Positions 9,922-17,606 of a stretch of DNA of 64,000 bases are shown one piece after another. The notes under the pieces are model-generated. The model saw only the letters and a program-made list of their open reading frames with translations, made no database searches and was not told the origin of the DNA. The position numbers were made by a program, and so were the translations under genes. The stretch spans positions 248,001 through 312,000 of the forward strand of contig NZ_FUYS01000001.1 in NCBI RefSeq assembly GCF_900168055.1, read 5' to 3'. The stretch comes from Parapedobacter luteus (GTDB taxonomy: Bacteria; Bacteroidota; Bacteroidia; Sphingobacteriales; Sphingobacteriaceae). The stretch's first letter is position 1, and each line of letters opens with the position of its first letter.

Positions 9922-11931
9922 TTATTTTATTTCAGGGTCTATCCAGCGGCCGTCTTCGCGTATGATTTCGATCAGCTCATCAAGTGCATCGGCCGAGCTG
10001 ACGTTGCGTTTGACGACCTCTTTGCCCCGGTACAGGGTGACTTTTCCTGGTCCAGCGCCTACATAACCGTAGTCGGCATCGGCCATTTCGCCGGGTCCGT
10101 TCACGATACATCCCATAATGCCAATCTTCAGACCTTTGAGGTGGTTTGTGCGGCTCCGTATCATTTGGGTGGTTTCTTGCAGGTCAAACAGCGTGCGGCC
10201 GCAACTTGGACAGGAGATATATTCCGTTTTGGAAATACGGGATCGTGTCGCTTGCAAGATAGCAAAAGATGCGGATACCAGTTTGTCCGTCGGGATGGTA
10301 GGGGCATCTATCCACACACCGTTGCCCATGCCGTCAACCAGTAGTCCGCCGATATCAGTGGCTGCATAAAGTTGTAGCTTAGATAAGGGCTCTTCCGGAT
10401 CCATGAGGTTGTTTTGCGGGCCGGAAAATTCCGGTGCTGGATATTGGCGCCGGATGATGATGGGATTTTCAAGGCCCAACTCAGATAGCATCGAGAAAAA
10501 CAAACGTTGATCAGCCATACCATGTGGTTCGTCGGTTTCCAGCACGAAGACAACCGTCTTATCCAAAGGCAGCGCCTCAAATAGGGGGGTGCTTAGATCA
10601 CGGCGGCTTATCCGTACCAAATTGAGGTTTGCGTCTCGGAGATCGGCCTCAATAAATTCGCCCAACGTATATACCGGGTGGATATTCGCCTTGTTCTTGA
10701 TGGTCAGCCATGTTTGGTAATCATACAGCTGCTTAAGGTTGCCTGGCATGCTAAAAGAGGGTAGGTTATCGGCCAGGTACACAAAGTCAACCGACTGTTC
10801 TCCCATGTGGTACTTATCGAGCAGTATATCGTATTTGTATCCGACGTCGGAGAGGATGGTAGGGTCTTTCAGGTTTTTGCGTGAAATATCGACAACCACC
10901 CGAGGCACGATTGAACTGCCGATAAACGCATTGACCTCAGCCGCCACATAGGGCGCGGGTAAAGGGGATGGGTGGGGGCGCTGTCCGATATCCAGTGGTT
11001 TCTGAACGCTCGATGTTGTTTGCCGAGCTTTGTACCGATTGACCAATGCGATTGCCACGGGGGCTTCAAATTCAGGCTCCTCGGTAAGTGACACCCGGAC
11101 GGTGTCTCCTAATCCATCTTCAAGCAATGTGCCGATACCTACCGCAGATTTAATACGCCCATCTTCTCCATCTCCTGCTTCGGTGACACCGAGGTGTAGC
11201 GGGTAGTTCATCCCCTCTGCTACCATTTTCTCTACCAATAGCCGATATGCACGCACCATGATCTGAGGATTGCTGGACTTCATGGAGATGACGAGGTTGT
11301 AATAGTGCAAATCCTCGCAGATTCGTATAAATTCCATGGCGGATTCCACCATGCCTTCCGGCGTATCGCCATAATGGCTCATGATGCGGTCTGATAGCGA
11401 ACCATGGTTGGTACCAATGCGCATGGCGGTGCCGTATTCCTTGCAGATCTTTACCAATGGCGCGAATTTGGCATATATCCGTTCCAATTCGGCTTGATAA
11501 GCGGTTTGCGTATAGCTCAGTTGGTCAAATTTCTTCTTGTCCGCATAGTTGCCGGGATTGATGCGAACTTTTTCTACGATGCGGGCCGCCACCTCGGCGG
11601 CATTCGGCGTAAAATGAATGTCGGCCACCAAAGGTACATGGTAACCCCGCCTGCGCAATTCTTTTTTGATTTCGGCAAGGTTATGGGCCTCCTTAATGCT
11701 CGGCGCGGTGATGCGGACATACTCGCAGCCTGCATCTACCATGCGGATGGTTTGCTCCACCGATCCGATGGTATCCATGGTATCCACCGTGGTCATGCTC
11801 TGGATGCGGATGGGATTGTCTCCACCCATAGGCACGTCACCAATGGTCACCTCACGTGTGCGCCATCTTGAATATTCCGTCAGCGAGTTGCAATAGCCCC
11901 CGGGTAGCGTATTTCCAATTTTCATATCCAT
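9922..11931 (-). CDS. ispG: (E)-4-hydroxy-3-methylbut-2-enyl-diphosphate synthase, long form
   Basis: IspG (GcpE) makes HMBPP from methylerythritol cyclodiphosphate in the non-mevalonate isoprenoid pathway. At 669 residues this is the long form with an extra domain between the N-terminal TIM barrel and the C-terminal iron-sulfur domain, typical of Bacteroidota, Chlamydiae and plants. Barrel motifs include IRIQSMTTVDT and VADIHFTPNAA. The 4Fe-4S ligands are the CPSC cysteines near 572 and 575, the cysteine of GCIVNGPGE near 606, and the glutamate of that motif. It follows the RDD gene by 54 bases and has its own -7 box, so it may be both read through and independently started. Confidence 0.96.
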   Translation of the reverse strand: MDMKIGNTLPGGYCNSLTEYSRWRTREVTIGDVPMGGDNPIRIQSMTTVDTMDTIGSVEQTIRMVDAGCEYVRITAPSIKEAHNLAEIKKELRRRGYHVPLVADIHFTPNAAEVAARIVEKVRINPGNYADKKKFDQLSYTQTAYQAELERIYAKFAPLVKICKEYGTAMRIGTNHGSLSDRIMSHYGDTPEGMVESAMEFIRICEDLHYYNLVISMKSSNPQIMVRAYRLLVEKMVAEGMNYPLHLGVTEAGDGEDGRIKSAVGIGTLLEDGLGDTVRVSLTEEPEFEAPVAIALVNRYKARQTTSSVQKPLDIGQRPHPSPLPAPYVAAEVNAFIGSSIVPRVVVDISRKNLKDPTILSDVGYKYDILLDKYHMGEQSVDFVYLADNLPSFSMPGNLKQLYDYQTWLTIKNKANIHPVYTLGEFIEADLRDANLNLVRISRRDLSTPLFEALPLDKTVVFVLETDEPHGMADQRLFFSMLSELGLENPIIIRRQYPAPEFSGPQNNLMDPEEPLSKLQLYAATDIGGLLVDGMGNGVWIDAPTIPTDKLVSASFAILQATRSRISKTEYISCPSCGRTLFDLQETTQMIRSRTNHLKGLKIGIMGCIVNGPGEMADADYGYVGAGPGKVTLYRGKEVVKRNVSSADALDELIEIIREDGRWIDPEIK

Positions 11932-11941
11932 CTTCGGATTA

Positions 11942-11949
11942 CAAAGTTA
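11942..11949 (-). promoter_or_regulatory. -7 box close to the ispG start
   Basis: The minus strand reads TAACTTTG, an exact TAnnTTTG match, ending only ten bases before the ispG ATG at 11931. A start point about seven bases downstream would give an almost leaderless mRNA. No well-spaced TTG was found. Confidence 0.38.
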
Positions 11950-11985
11950 GGGATAAATTGCAACAATTACGGAACGCAATCCAGC

Positions 11986-12603
11986 TCAAATCAGCCTGTC
12001 CTTGATGACCAACGTGCCGGCGATCTTGTCATGCAGGCATTGCTGCCTGCGATCCAGGAAGCCTGTGAAAAAACCAATGCCAAGCGTCACTACGCCAACT
12101 ATTTTGGCCAGGTTTCGCAAGAGGGCTTTCCCATAACCAATCGGTCGCCCTTGCTCATCCGTGACTTTGATGCCGATAAGCATTTTGCCAATGGAAGCGT
12201 GCTTTTGAGAACCTTCTGTGATAACGCAGAGCACAAATTTAAAAACGGGGACCAGTACAAGGCCGACCAGCAATGTGGGGACACTTTCCTTTGCATTGGC
12301 CGTGCCGCCAAGGTATATCGCGGCGAGCACAGCATAAATACAGAAAGCGATAAAATAATCAATGGCGGTAGAAAGCAACCGCATATCCAGCGATGCGAAA
12401 TATTGCGGTTGTGTGGTCTGATGTTTCACGCCAAGTAATTTGGATAGCTCGGCAAATTCGCGGAGTTCCTTAAATTCCGGGTGACCTGCGGGTTTCACAA
12501 AGTCGGTAGGGCGGAGGTTCATGCCCCGCAATTCATCCAGGGTAAATGGCCCTTGCGGTTTCCCGTGGATGACAACTTCATATTGGCCTAACAATGTATC
12601 CAA
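11986..12603 (-). CDS. GYF_2 (DUF4339) - RDD membrane protein
   Basis: The 205-residue protein starts with a GYF_2-type module (about 6-55; YEVVIHGKPQGPFTLDEL and FVKPAGHPEFKEL). A RDD domain follows (about 68-200) with two or three membrane helices, the R/D-rich start ASLDMRLLSTAIDYFI, and the internal motif SIGKMLIGIKVTDEQGRPI. RDD proteins are small membrane proteins of uncertain role, some linked to ion or stress homeostasis. GYF_2 modules are thought to bind peptides, so this may be a membrane-tethered sensor or adaptor. It begins three bases after the LiaF-like gene stop. Confidence 0.85.
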   Translation of the reverse strand: MDTLLGQYEVVIHGKPQGPFTLDELRGMNLRPTDFVKPAGHPEFKELREFAELSKLLGVKHQTTQPQYFASLDMRLLSTAIDYFIAFCIYAVLAAIYLGGTANAKESVPTLLVGLVLVPVFKFVLCVITEGSQKHASIGKMLIGIKVTDEQGRPIGYGKALLRNLAKIVGVVTLGIGFFTGFLDRRQQCLHDKIAGTLVIKDRLI

Positions 12604-12606
12604 AGG

Positions 12607-13563
12607 TTAGTCGTAGCGTTTTACCGTGAAGGAACTTAGCCCCCCTTGTAGATTTATCTGAAACTTGTTTTCGGCTTGCTCATAGCCTTCCGTGATGTAA
12701 GAACCGTCGCTTTGTTTGATAAAGTCCGGGAAATCCCGGGAAGAAAGTCCAGATTTCGTGACGATTCGGCATGCCGCCGCCTTCGGTATTTCGATTTCGA
12801 TGCTGGATACGCCCGATTCCGTAGCGATTGTCGTTTCTCTCAACGGCATGCCCAGTTTGGCCTCGATGGATGCGGCGCCGCCTTTAAACTTAAGATTGGC
12901 CACCTTGTATTCCGTCAGATCAAATTCGGCCGAACCGGCGCCCATCTCCAGATCGATGTCCCATACCGGATTGCGATTGAGGCTTATTTTTGCCCAGTTT
13001 TCATCGCCGTTGAGATTCCAGGAGCCTTTCCGGCTGTCTTGCATTCTGAAGATTAGATCGGCGTTTGAGCCTGTGGTGGATGTTTCCAGCTGATGTGCTC
13101 CTATCGTACTGGTGGCCTCTGCGCTGAAGAGCTTGTCGGTGGAGCCGTCGATCTCGTATTCGACCGCGCCACCACGGATATGAAGACGGGCCGTTGTAAT
13201 GGCGCTGTCATATTCGTGCGTAAACGTGCCGCTTGATTTCTCGCGGCGTGTTTTATTTTTGTTAGCCGGCGATTCCCGTTCGATGCGCCAATCCTGATTG
13301 TTGAATGCCCACCAATCATGACGCGGGTGGAACGTGCCACGATAAGCGAGGAACGTTAATGCGGCAACGGTTACAACGATGGAAATGGCATTGCCGATGC
13401 CCTGCTTCGGCACCAGCAGGTTGACGCCGATGATGATCAGGATAACCGGCCACATGCTAAAGACAGATCGCCAATAGAAGTTGATAACATTCAGGTTATC
13501 CAGTAACAAGACGCTTCCTACAAACAATAGGATGAGCCCCCAACTCAATTTTTCTTTATTCAT
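12607..13563 (-). CDS. LiaF-like transmembrane protein (envelope-stress type)
   Basis: The 318-residue protein has three or four membrane helices in its first 75 residues (LiaF N-terminal/DUF5668 pattern; SWGLILLFVGSVLLLDNL, WPVILIIIGVNLLV). A charged linker follows, then a beta-rich C-terminal domain (about 120-318) with repeated turns such as LEMGAGSAEFDLTEY, resembling the LiaF/DUF2154 beta-helix. In Firmicutes LiaF restrains a cell-wall stress kinase, but no LiaSR pair is adjacent here. It lies between the PspC and RDD genes with gaps of 9 and 3 bases. Confidence 0.8.
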   Translation of the reverse strand: MNKEKLSWGLILLFVGSVLLLDNLNVINFYWRSVFSMWPVILIIIGVNLLVPKQGIGNAISIVVTVAALTFLAYRGTFHPRHDWWAFNNQDWRIERESPANKNKTRREKSSGTFTHEYDSAITTARLHIRGGAVEYEIDGSTDKLFSAEATSTIGAHQLETSTTGSNADLIFRMQDSRKGSWNLNGDENWAKISLNRNPVWDIDLEMGAGSAEFDLTEYKVANLKFKGGAASIEAKLGMPLRETTIATESGVSSIEIEIPKAAACRIVTKSGLSSRDFPDFIKQSDGSYITEGYEQAENKFQINLQGGLSSFTVKRYD

Positions 13564-13572
13564 GACCTGTGC

Positions 13573-14163
13573 TTATTTGGTGTAAGAATGTGCAGAGTCG
13601 TCGTCCGAAGGCGATTCGGGCTGCTGCTGATGTCCATGTTCCTGTTCATGAGGAACGGTAGGTTTTTTATCGTTGAATGCACTGACGATGCTGCCTATTC
13701 CCATAATAATGAGCAATACGGGCCAATAGCGCGCAAAGTCATGCCACCGGAACACACCGAGTTGATGCAGGAGAAAAAACAAACCGACAGACAAGAGGAT
13801 CAAGCCGGCGATATACCTGTCCTTTGGTAGTCTCCCGGCTGGCTTATCCATCGGGTTCCAGCCGTATCCGCTGGTGTAGTTGTAAGCGTCACCGGCCGTT
13901 TCAGGATTTTGAGGCGCCCGATAGTCCACATCAAATGGATCTTTGGGCAACGAAAATACCTTTACTGGAAGGACAATCCACAGGACGATGTAGACGATTG
14001 GTCCCAGTAGCCCCAGGCCAATATATCCCGAAAAGAAAACACTGATGACAAAGGCAAGCCTAAACCATGTCTTATCAACAGCAAAGTAGGCACCCAAGCC
14101 TGCACAAACACCGGCAATAGCGCCCTCGTGCGGTATCCGTTGAAGTCTCTTTTCCATCGTCAT
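13573..14163 (-). CDS. PspC-domain membrane protein
   Basis: This 196-residue protein opens with a PspC domain (about 3-65): KRLQRIPHEGAIAGVCAGLG, then YFAVDKTWFRLAFVISVF and a GLGLLGPIVYIVLWIVLP helix. A second pair of helices near 115-165 resembles the LiaF_TM hairpin of the neighbouring gene. The C terminus is His/Glu/Ser-rich and soluble. PspC links to phage-shock envelope-stress sensing. ATG codons at 14163 and 14157 are both possible starts. The gene sits six bases after the SDR gene in a co-directional run, with no PspA homologue in view. Confidence 0.87.
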   Translation of the reverse strand: MTMEKRLQRIPHEGAIAGVCAGLGAYFAVDKTWFRLAFVISVFFSGYIGLGLLGPIVYIVLWIVLPVKVFSLPKDPFDVDYRAPQNPETAGDAYNYTSGYGWNPMDKPAGRLPKDRYIAGLILLSVGLFFLLHQLGVFRWHDFARYWPVLLIIMGIGSIVSAFNDKKPTVPHEQEHGHQQQPESPSDDDSAHSYTK

Positions 14164-14169
14164 GTCATT

Positions 14170-14889
14170 TTAAATGTTACCAAATTTTGGTGTTACCACG
14201 ATTTCATCCACGTTGGCTCCATCACTCATCTGGAGACAGGAGGCGATCGCGTCAGCGATGTCCGTTGGCAGCACAAACCGATCCGCAGCAACCGTGGTGC
14301 CCTCCCAGGAGGATGTCAACGTCGAACCGGGAATAATCTCGGTTACCTTCACGCCGTACGGCCTCAGCGCTTCCCGCAACACATGAGTTAGACCCATTAC
14401 CGCATATTTTGTTACAGTATAGGTGGCGGCAGAAGCAACGGGCTTCCTGCTGGCGATAGAGCTGATATTAAAGATATGGCCTTTATGGTTTTTTTGCATA
14501 TTCCGCCCTGCTGCGCGTGACAACAGGTGGGGCGTGTGATAGTTGATAAGCATCTGCAATTCGAAGTCTTCCTCCGATTCCTCGAATAACGATACGGGGC
14601 GGAATATACCGACATTGTTGATAAGGATATCCAGATCCGGTGCGGTATGCTCCATCCATTGTATAAGCCGCTTGAGTTCGGCGCTATCGGAAAAGTCGCA
14701 GGCCAAGCACTGCACCTGAATGGTGGGATGTTCTTGTTCCAGCGTTGTTTTGAGCGCATCGAGTGCCCGGCGGTCACGCGCAGCGAGCAGTAAATGGCAG
14801 CCCAGGCTGGCGAGTTTTTCCGCAATAGCAAGGCCCATGCCTTTTGTAGCCCCGGTAATTAAAGCCTTTTGATTGATGAGTGTAGCCAT
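14170..14889 (-). CDS. Short-chain dehydrogenase/reductase
   Basis: The 239-residue classical SDR has the cofactor motif TGATKGMG (12-19), the NNVG motif at 91-94, a serine in NISSIAS (about 143-144), and the YxxxK catalytic pair Y157/K161 (YTVTK). The arginine/aspartate pattern after the second strand (AARDRRAL) favours NADP(H). The substrate is unknown. It heads the run SDR-PspC-LiaF-RDD(-ispG) with small gaps and carries a -7 box just upstream. Confidence 0.9.
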   Translation of the reverse strand: MATLINQKALITGATKGMGLAIAEKLASLGCHLLLAARDRRALDALKTTLEQEHPTIQVQCLACDFSDSAELKRLIQWMEHTAPDLDILINNVGIFRPVSLFEESEEDFELQMLINYHTPHLLSRAAGRNMQKNHKGHIFNISSIASRKPVASAATYTVTKYAVMGLTHVLREALRPYGVKVTEIIPGSTLTSSWEGTTVAADRFVLPTDIADAIASCLQMSDGANVDEIVVTPKFGNI

Positions 14890-14908
14890 ATCGCTGTGTA
14901 TCTAACGT

Positions 14909-14916
14909 CAAAGTTA
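14909..14916 (-). promoter_or_regulatory. -7 box of the SDR-PspC-LiaF-RDD operon
   Basis: The minus strand reads TAACTTTG, an exact TAnnTTTG match, 19 bases before the SDR ATG. A TTG lies 22 bases further upstream, slightly longer than the usual spacing. Nothing else is recognisable in 14917-15155. Confidence 0.42.
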
Positions 14917-15155
14917 AGAAGTTTATCCACGAGAAGGCCAACAACGGCAGGCTTAATTTTTGAGTGGTAGCTCAAGCAGGTTTCATTGCATCGGGCTGAT
15001 TTAGCGGCGAGGAAGTTCATTGGTTGACGGCAGCAACATGTCTGTTCATAGGCCTCATTTTGAGCAGTGGCTTGCGCAGTTTCGTTGATACGCGTAAAAT
15101 GGGTATCTTTAACCGGAGTTTTACGCGTATATTCAGTATACATAAGGTTGTTTTT

Positions 15156-15890
15156 ATGTTTTTTACTTACTTTGGACAATACCTCTTGCTATTAAAATCG
15201 GTCTTCAGGCGGCCCGAAAAATGGCGGATTTACTGGAAGGAGATTATTCATGAAATGAATGAAATAGGGGTGGGGTCACTTGGATTAATAGCCATTATTT
15301 CTACGTTCGTGGGCGCTGTAATGACCATGCAGATTGCCTTCCAGCTGGTCTCGGACTTGATTCCGAACTCGGTCATCGGGCAGATCAATCGTGATTCGAG
15401 CATATTGGAATTGAGCCCTACGATCACGGCGTTGGTGCTTGCAGGGAAGGTCGGTTCGTCCATCTCATCGCAAATCGGATCCATGCGCGTGACCGAGCAA
15501 ATCGATGCACTGGAAATCATGGGTATCAATGCACCGGGATACCTGATTCTGCCTAAAATTTTGGCTGGTATCACCATGATTCCGGTGTTGGTTATTATAT
15601 CTATTTTTCTCGCGTTGACGGGCGGTTTGGTAGGGGGCGCGTTGTCCGGCGCAGTCACGCCGGCCGATTATATCAGTGGGATCACAGACGGATTTATCGG
15701 TTATACGGTAGCCGTGGCCCTGGTTAAGGCATTTGTGTTCGGATTTGTCATCACCTCGGTATCCGCATTTAAAGGGTTTTATGTGCGCGGAGGCGCGTTG
15801 GAAGTGGGGCAAGCCAGCACCCGGGGGGTAGTCATCAGTTGTATCGCTATTTTGGTGATGGACTATATCGTTACGGCCTTGATGCTTTAA
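15156..15890 (+). CDS. mlaE: MlaE-type lipid ABC transporter permease
   Basis: The 244-residue integral membrane protein belongs to the MlaE family, which moves phospholipids between inner and outer membranes. It shows five or six helices and the family segments IGVGSLGLIAIISTFVGAV, ELSPTITALVLAGKVGSSI and MRVTEQIDALEIMGI. I chose the ATG at 15156 (MFFTYFGQYL) because family members start about here; an upstream ATG at 15099 is in frame and would add 19 residues. The ATPase gene follows after 21 bases. No MlaD-type (MCE) gene is next to it. Confidence 0.9.
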   Translation: MFFTYFGQYLLLLKSVFRRPEKWRIYWKEIIHEMNEIGVGSLGLIAIISTFVGAVMTMQIAFQLVSDLIPNSVIGQINRDSSILELSPTITALVLAGKVGSSISSQIGSMRVTEQIDALEIMGINAPGYLILPKILAGITMIPVLVIISIFLALTGGLVGGALSGAVTPADYISGITDGFIGYTVAVALVKAFVFGFVITSVSAFKGFYVRGGALEVGQASTRGVVISCIAILVMDYIVTALML

Positions 15891-15911
15891 CCAATTATCC
15901 AGTTATGTTAT

Positions 15912-16664
15912 ATGATTGAAGTTCAGAATATCCACAAGTCGTTCGGCGACAACCACGTCCTGAGGGGGATAGATGCCAAATTCGAAGCAGGAAAAATCAG
16001 CCTGATCATCGGGGGGTCCGGCTCAGGCAAAAGTACACTGTTGAAATGTATGGTGGGGTTGCACAGCCCCGAACAGGGGAAGGTGCTTTATCAAGACCAG
16101 GATTTTACACGGATGAATTTCGAAGATCGCATACCGATTCGAAAAGAAATCGGCATGCTGTTTCAGAATTCTGCCTTGTTTGATTCTATGACCGTCGAGC
16201 AGAACATCATCTTCTCGTTGGAGATGTTTACCGATATGAGCCGGGCGGAGAAGATCGAGCGGGCAAATTTTTGCTTGGAGCGCGTCAACCTTGCCGGCCG
16301 CAACAAGCTGTACCCTGCGGAGCTGTCCGGAGGGATGAAAAAACGTGTGGGGATTGCCCGTGCCATCAGTATGAGTCCGAAATATCTTTTTGTGGACGAA
16401 CCCAACTCAGGGCTTGATCCCGAAACAGCCATTCTCATTGATGAGCTGATAGCTGAACTTACGGAGGAATATCAATGCACAACCGTCGTGGTTACGCATG
16501 ACATGAACTCCGTGATGGGCATTGGAGATTATATCCTCTTCTTGTATAAAGGCCAAAAATGGTGGGAGGGGTCAAATAAGGAAATTGCCCATTCGGACGT
16601 GGAAGAACTAAATAATTTTGTTTTCGCTAGCCCATTTATGAAGGTGGCCAAAGAGCGGTTTTAA
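15912..16664 (+). CDS. mlaF: MlaF-type ABC transporter ATPase
   Basis: The 250-residue ATPase has Walker A GGSGSGKST (34-42), an ABC signature LSGGMKKR, Walker B LFVDEPNSGLDP and a switch histidine in VVTHDMNSV. LSGGM with a methionine is typical of MlaF-like lipid transporters. It energises the permease encoded 21 bases upstream. The substrate-binding MCE partner is not in this window, so it must be encoded elsewhere if the complex is complete. Confidence 0.92.
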   Translation: MIEVQNIHKSFGDNHVLRGIDAKFEAGKISLIIGGSGSGKSTLLKCMVGLHSPEQGKVLYQDQDFTRMNFEDRIPIRKEIGMLFQNSALFDSMTVEQNIIFSLEMFTDMSRAEKIERANFCLERVNLAGRNKLYPAELSGGMKKRVGIARAISMSPKYLFVDEPNSGLDPETAILIDELIAELTEEYQCTTVVVTHDMNSVMGIGDYILFLYKGQKWWEGSNKEIAHSDVEELNNFVFASPFMKVAKERF

Positions 16665-16668
16665 TCGT

Positions 16669-16676
16669 TATCTTTG
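16669..16676 (+). promoter_or_regulatory. -7 box between mlaF and the methyltransferase
   Basis: TATCTTTG matches TAnnTTTG and begins five bases after the mlaF stop, 18 bases before the TTG start of the next gene. It suggests the methyltransferase is transcribed on its own with a leader of about ten bases. Confidence 0.4.
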
Positions 16677-16693
16677 CAGCAAAAATTTTTACC

Positions 16694-17590
16694 TTGTCTG
16701 TAAACAGCATCCAACTCCTGACCCCGCAACATTGGGAAGACTACGAGCTTATTGATTGCGGCGATTTTGAAAAGCTCGAACGTTTTGGCAATATGATATT
16801 GATTAGGCCGGAGCCCCAGGCCGTATGGCCCAAGGGGCTGCCGGAAGCGGAATGGACTCGGCGACACGACATCCGTTTCAAGGGTCGGTCCGCCACGAGC
16901 GGCGACTGGCATAAGAAACGCCCCGGATTGCCCGACCGCTGGCACGTCAGCTATCGGAATAACGATGTGGCCGTCAAGTTTCGGCTGGGGCTTACCTCAT
17001 TCAAGCACGTAGGGATTTTTCCCGAGCAGGCGGTCAACTGGGACTACATCGCTGATACCATCAGGGCATTCCAGACCAAGCAGCCCAAAGTGCTCAACCT
17101 GTTTGCCTATACCGGCGGTGCCTCGCTGGTAGCCCGTGCCGCGGGAGCTGATACAACGCACGTAGATTCCATCAAGCAAGTGGTTACCTGGGCAAATGAA
17201 AACCAGGAACTGTCGGGGCTGTCAAATATCCGCTGGGTCGTAGAGGATGCGCTGAAATTTGTGAAGCGGGAACTGAAACGGGGCAACCGCTATCATGGTA
17301 TCATCCTTGACCCCCCGGCTTATGGCCATGGCCCGAAAGGAGAAAAGTGGAAACTGGAAGATCACATTGCCGAGATGATGCGCGATGTGGTTGGCCTTTT
17401 GGATCCGAATGAGCACTTCCTGATTTTAAACACCTACTCGTTGGGCTTCTCCTCCGTAATCGTAGAAAATCTGATCAAATCGGCGATGCCGACTGTACAA
17501 AATCTAGAAACCGGCGAACTGTATTTACAAGCGACCGCCGGCAGTAAGCTGCCCTTAGGTGTTTTTGGTAAATTCCGGACCGTGGGCTAA
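16694..17590 (+). CDS. RlmI/RlmK-like class I SAM-dependent methyltransferase
   Basis: This 298-residue protein has a short N-terminal domain (YELIDCGDFEKLERFG; LIRPEPQAVWPKG) and a Rossmann methyltransferase fold. The SAM loop is VLNLFAYTGGASL, and the catalytic-site motif is ILDPPAYGHGPKGEKW, which resembles the DPP motif of 23S rRNA m5C/m2G methyltransferases. The likely substrate is rRNA, without certainty. I used the TTG at 16694: the conserved N-terminal segment lies upstream of the first in-frame ATG (about codon 32), so an ATG start would delete it. Confidence 0.85.
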   Translation: MSVNSIQLLTPQHWEDYELIDCGDFEKLERFGNMILIRPEPQAVWPKGLPEAEWTRRHDIRFKGRSATSGDWHKKRPGLPDRWHVSYRNNDVAVKFRLGLTSFKHVGIFPEQAVNWDYIADTIRAFQTKQPKVLNLFAYTGGASLVARAAGADTTHVDSIKQVVTWANENQELSGLSNIRWVVEDALKFVKRELKRGNRYHGIILDPPAYGHGPKGEKWKLEDHIAEMMRDVVGLLDPNEHFLILNTYSLGFSSVIVENLIKSAMPTVQNLETGELYLQATAGSKLPLGVFGKFRTVG

Positions 17591-17606
17591 CGATACCGGC
17601 GCGGTT

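Noticed and set aside
11404..11871. A 155-codon plus-strand open frame opposite ispG.
   Set aside because: It lies entirely over conserved ispG barrel coding sequence and shows no protein family features.
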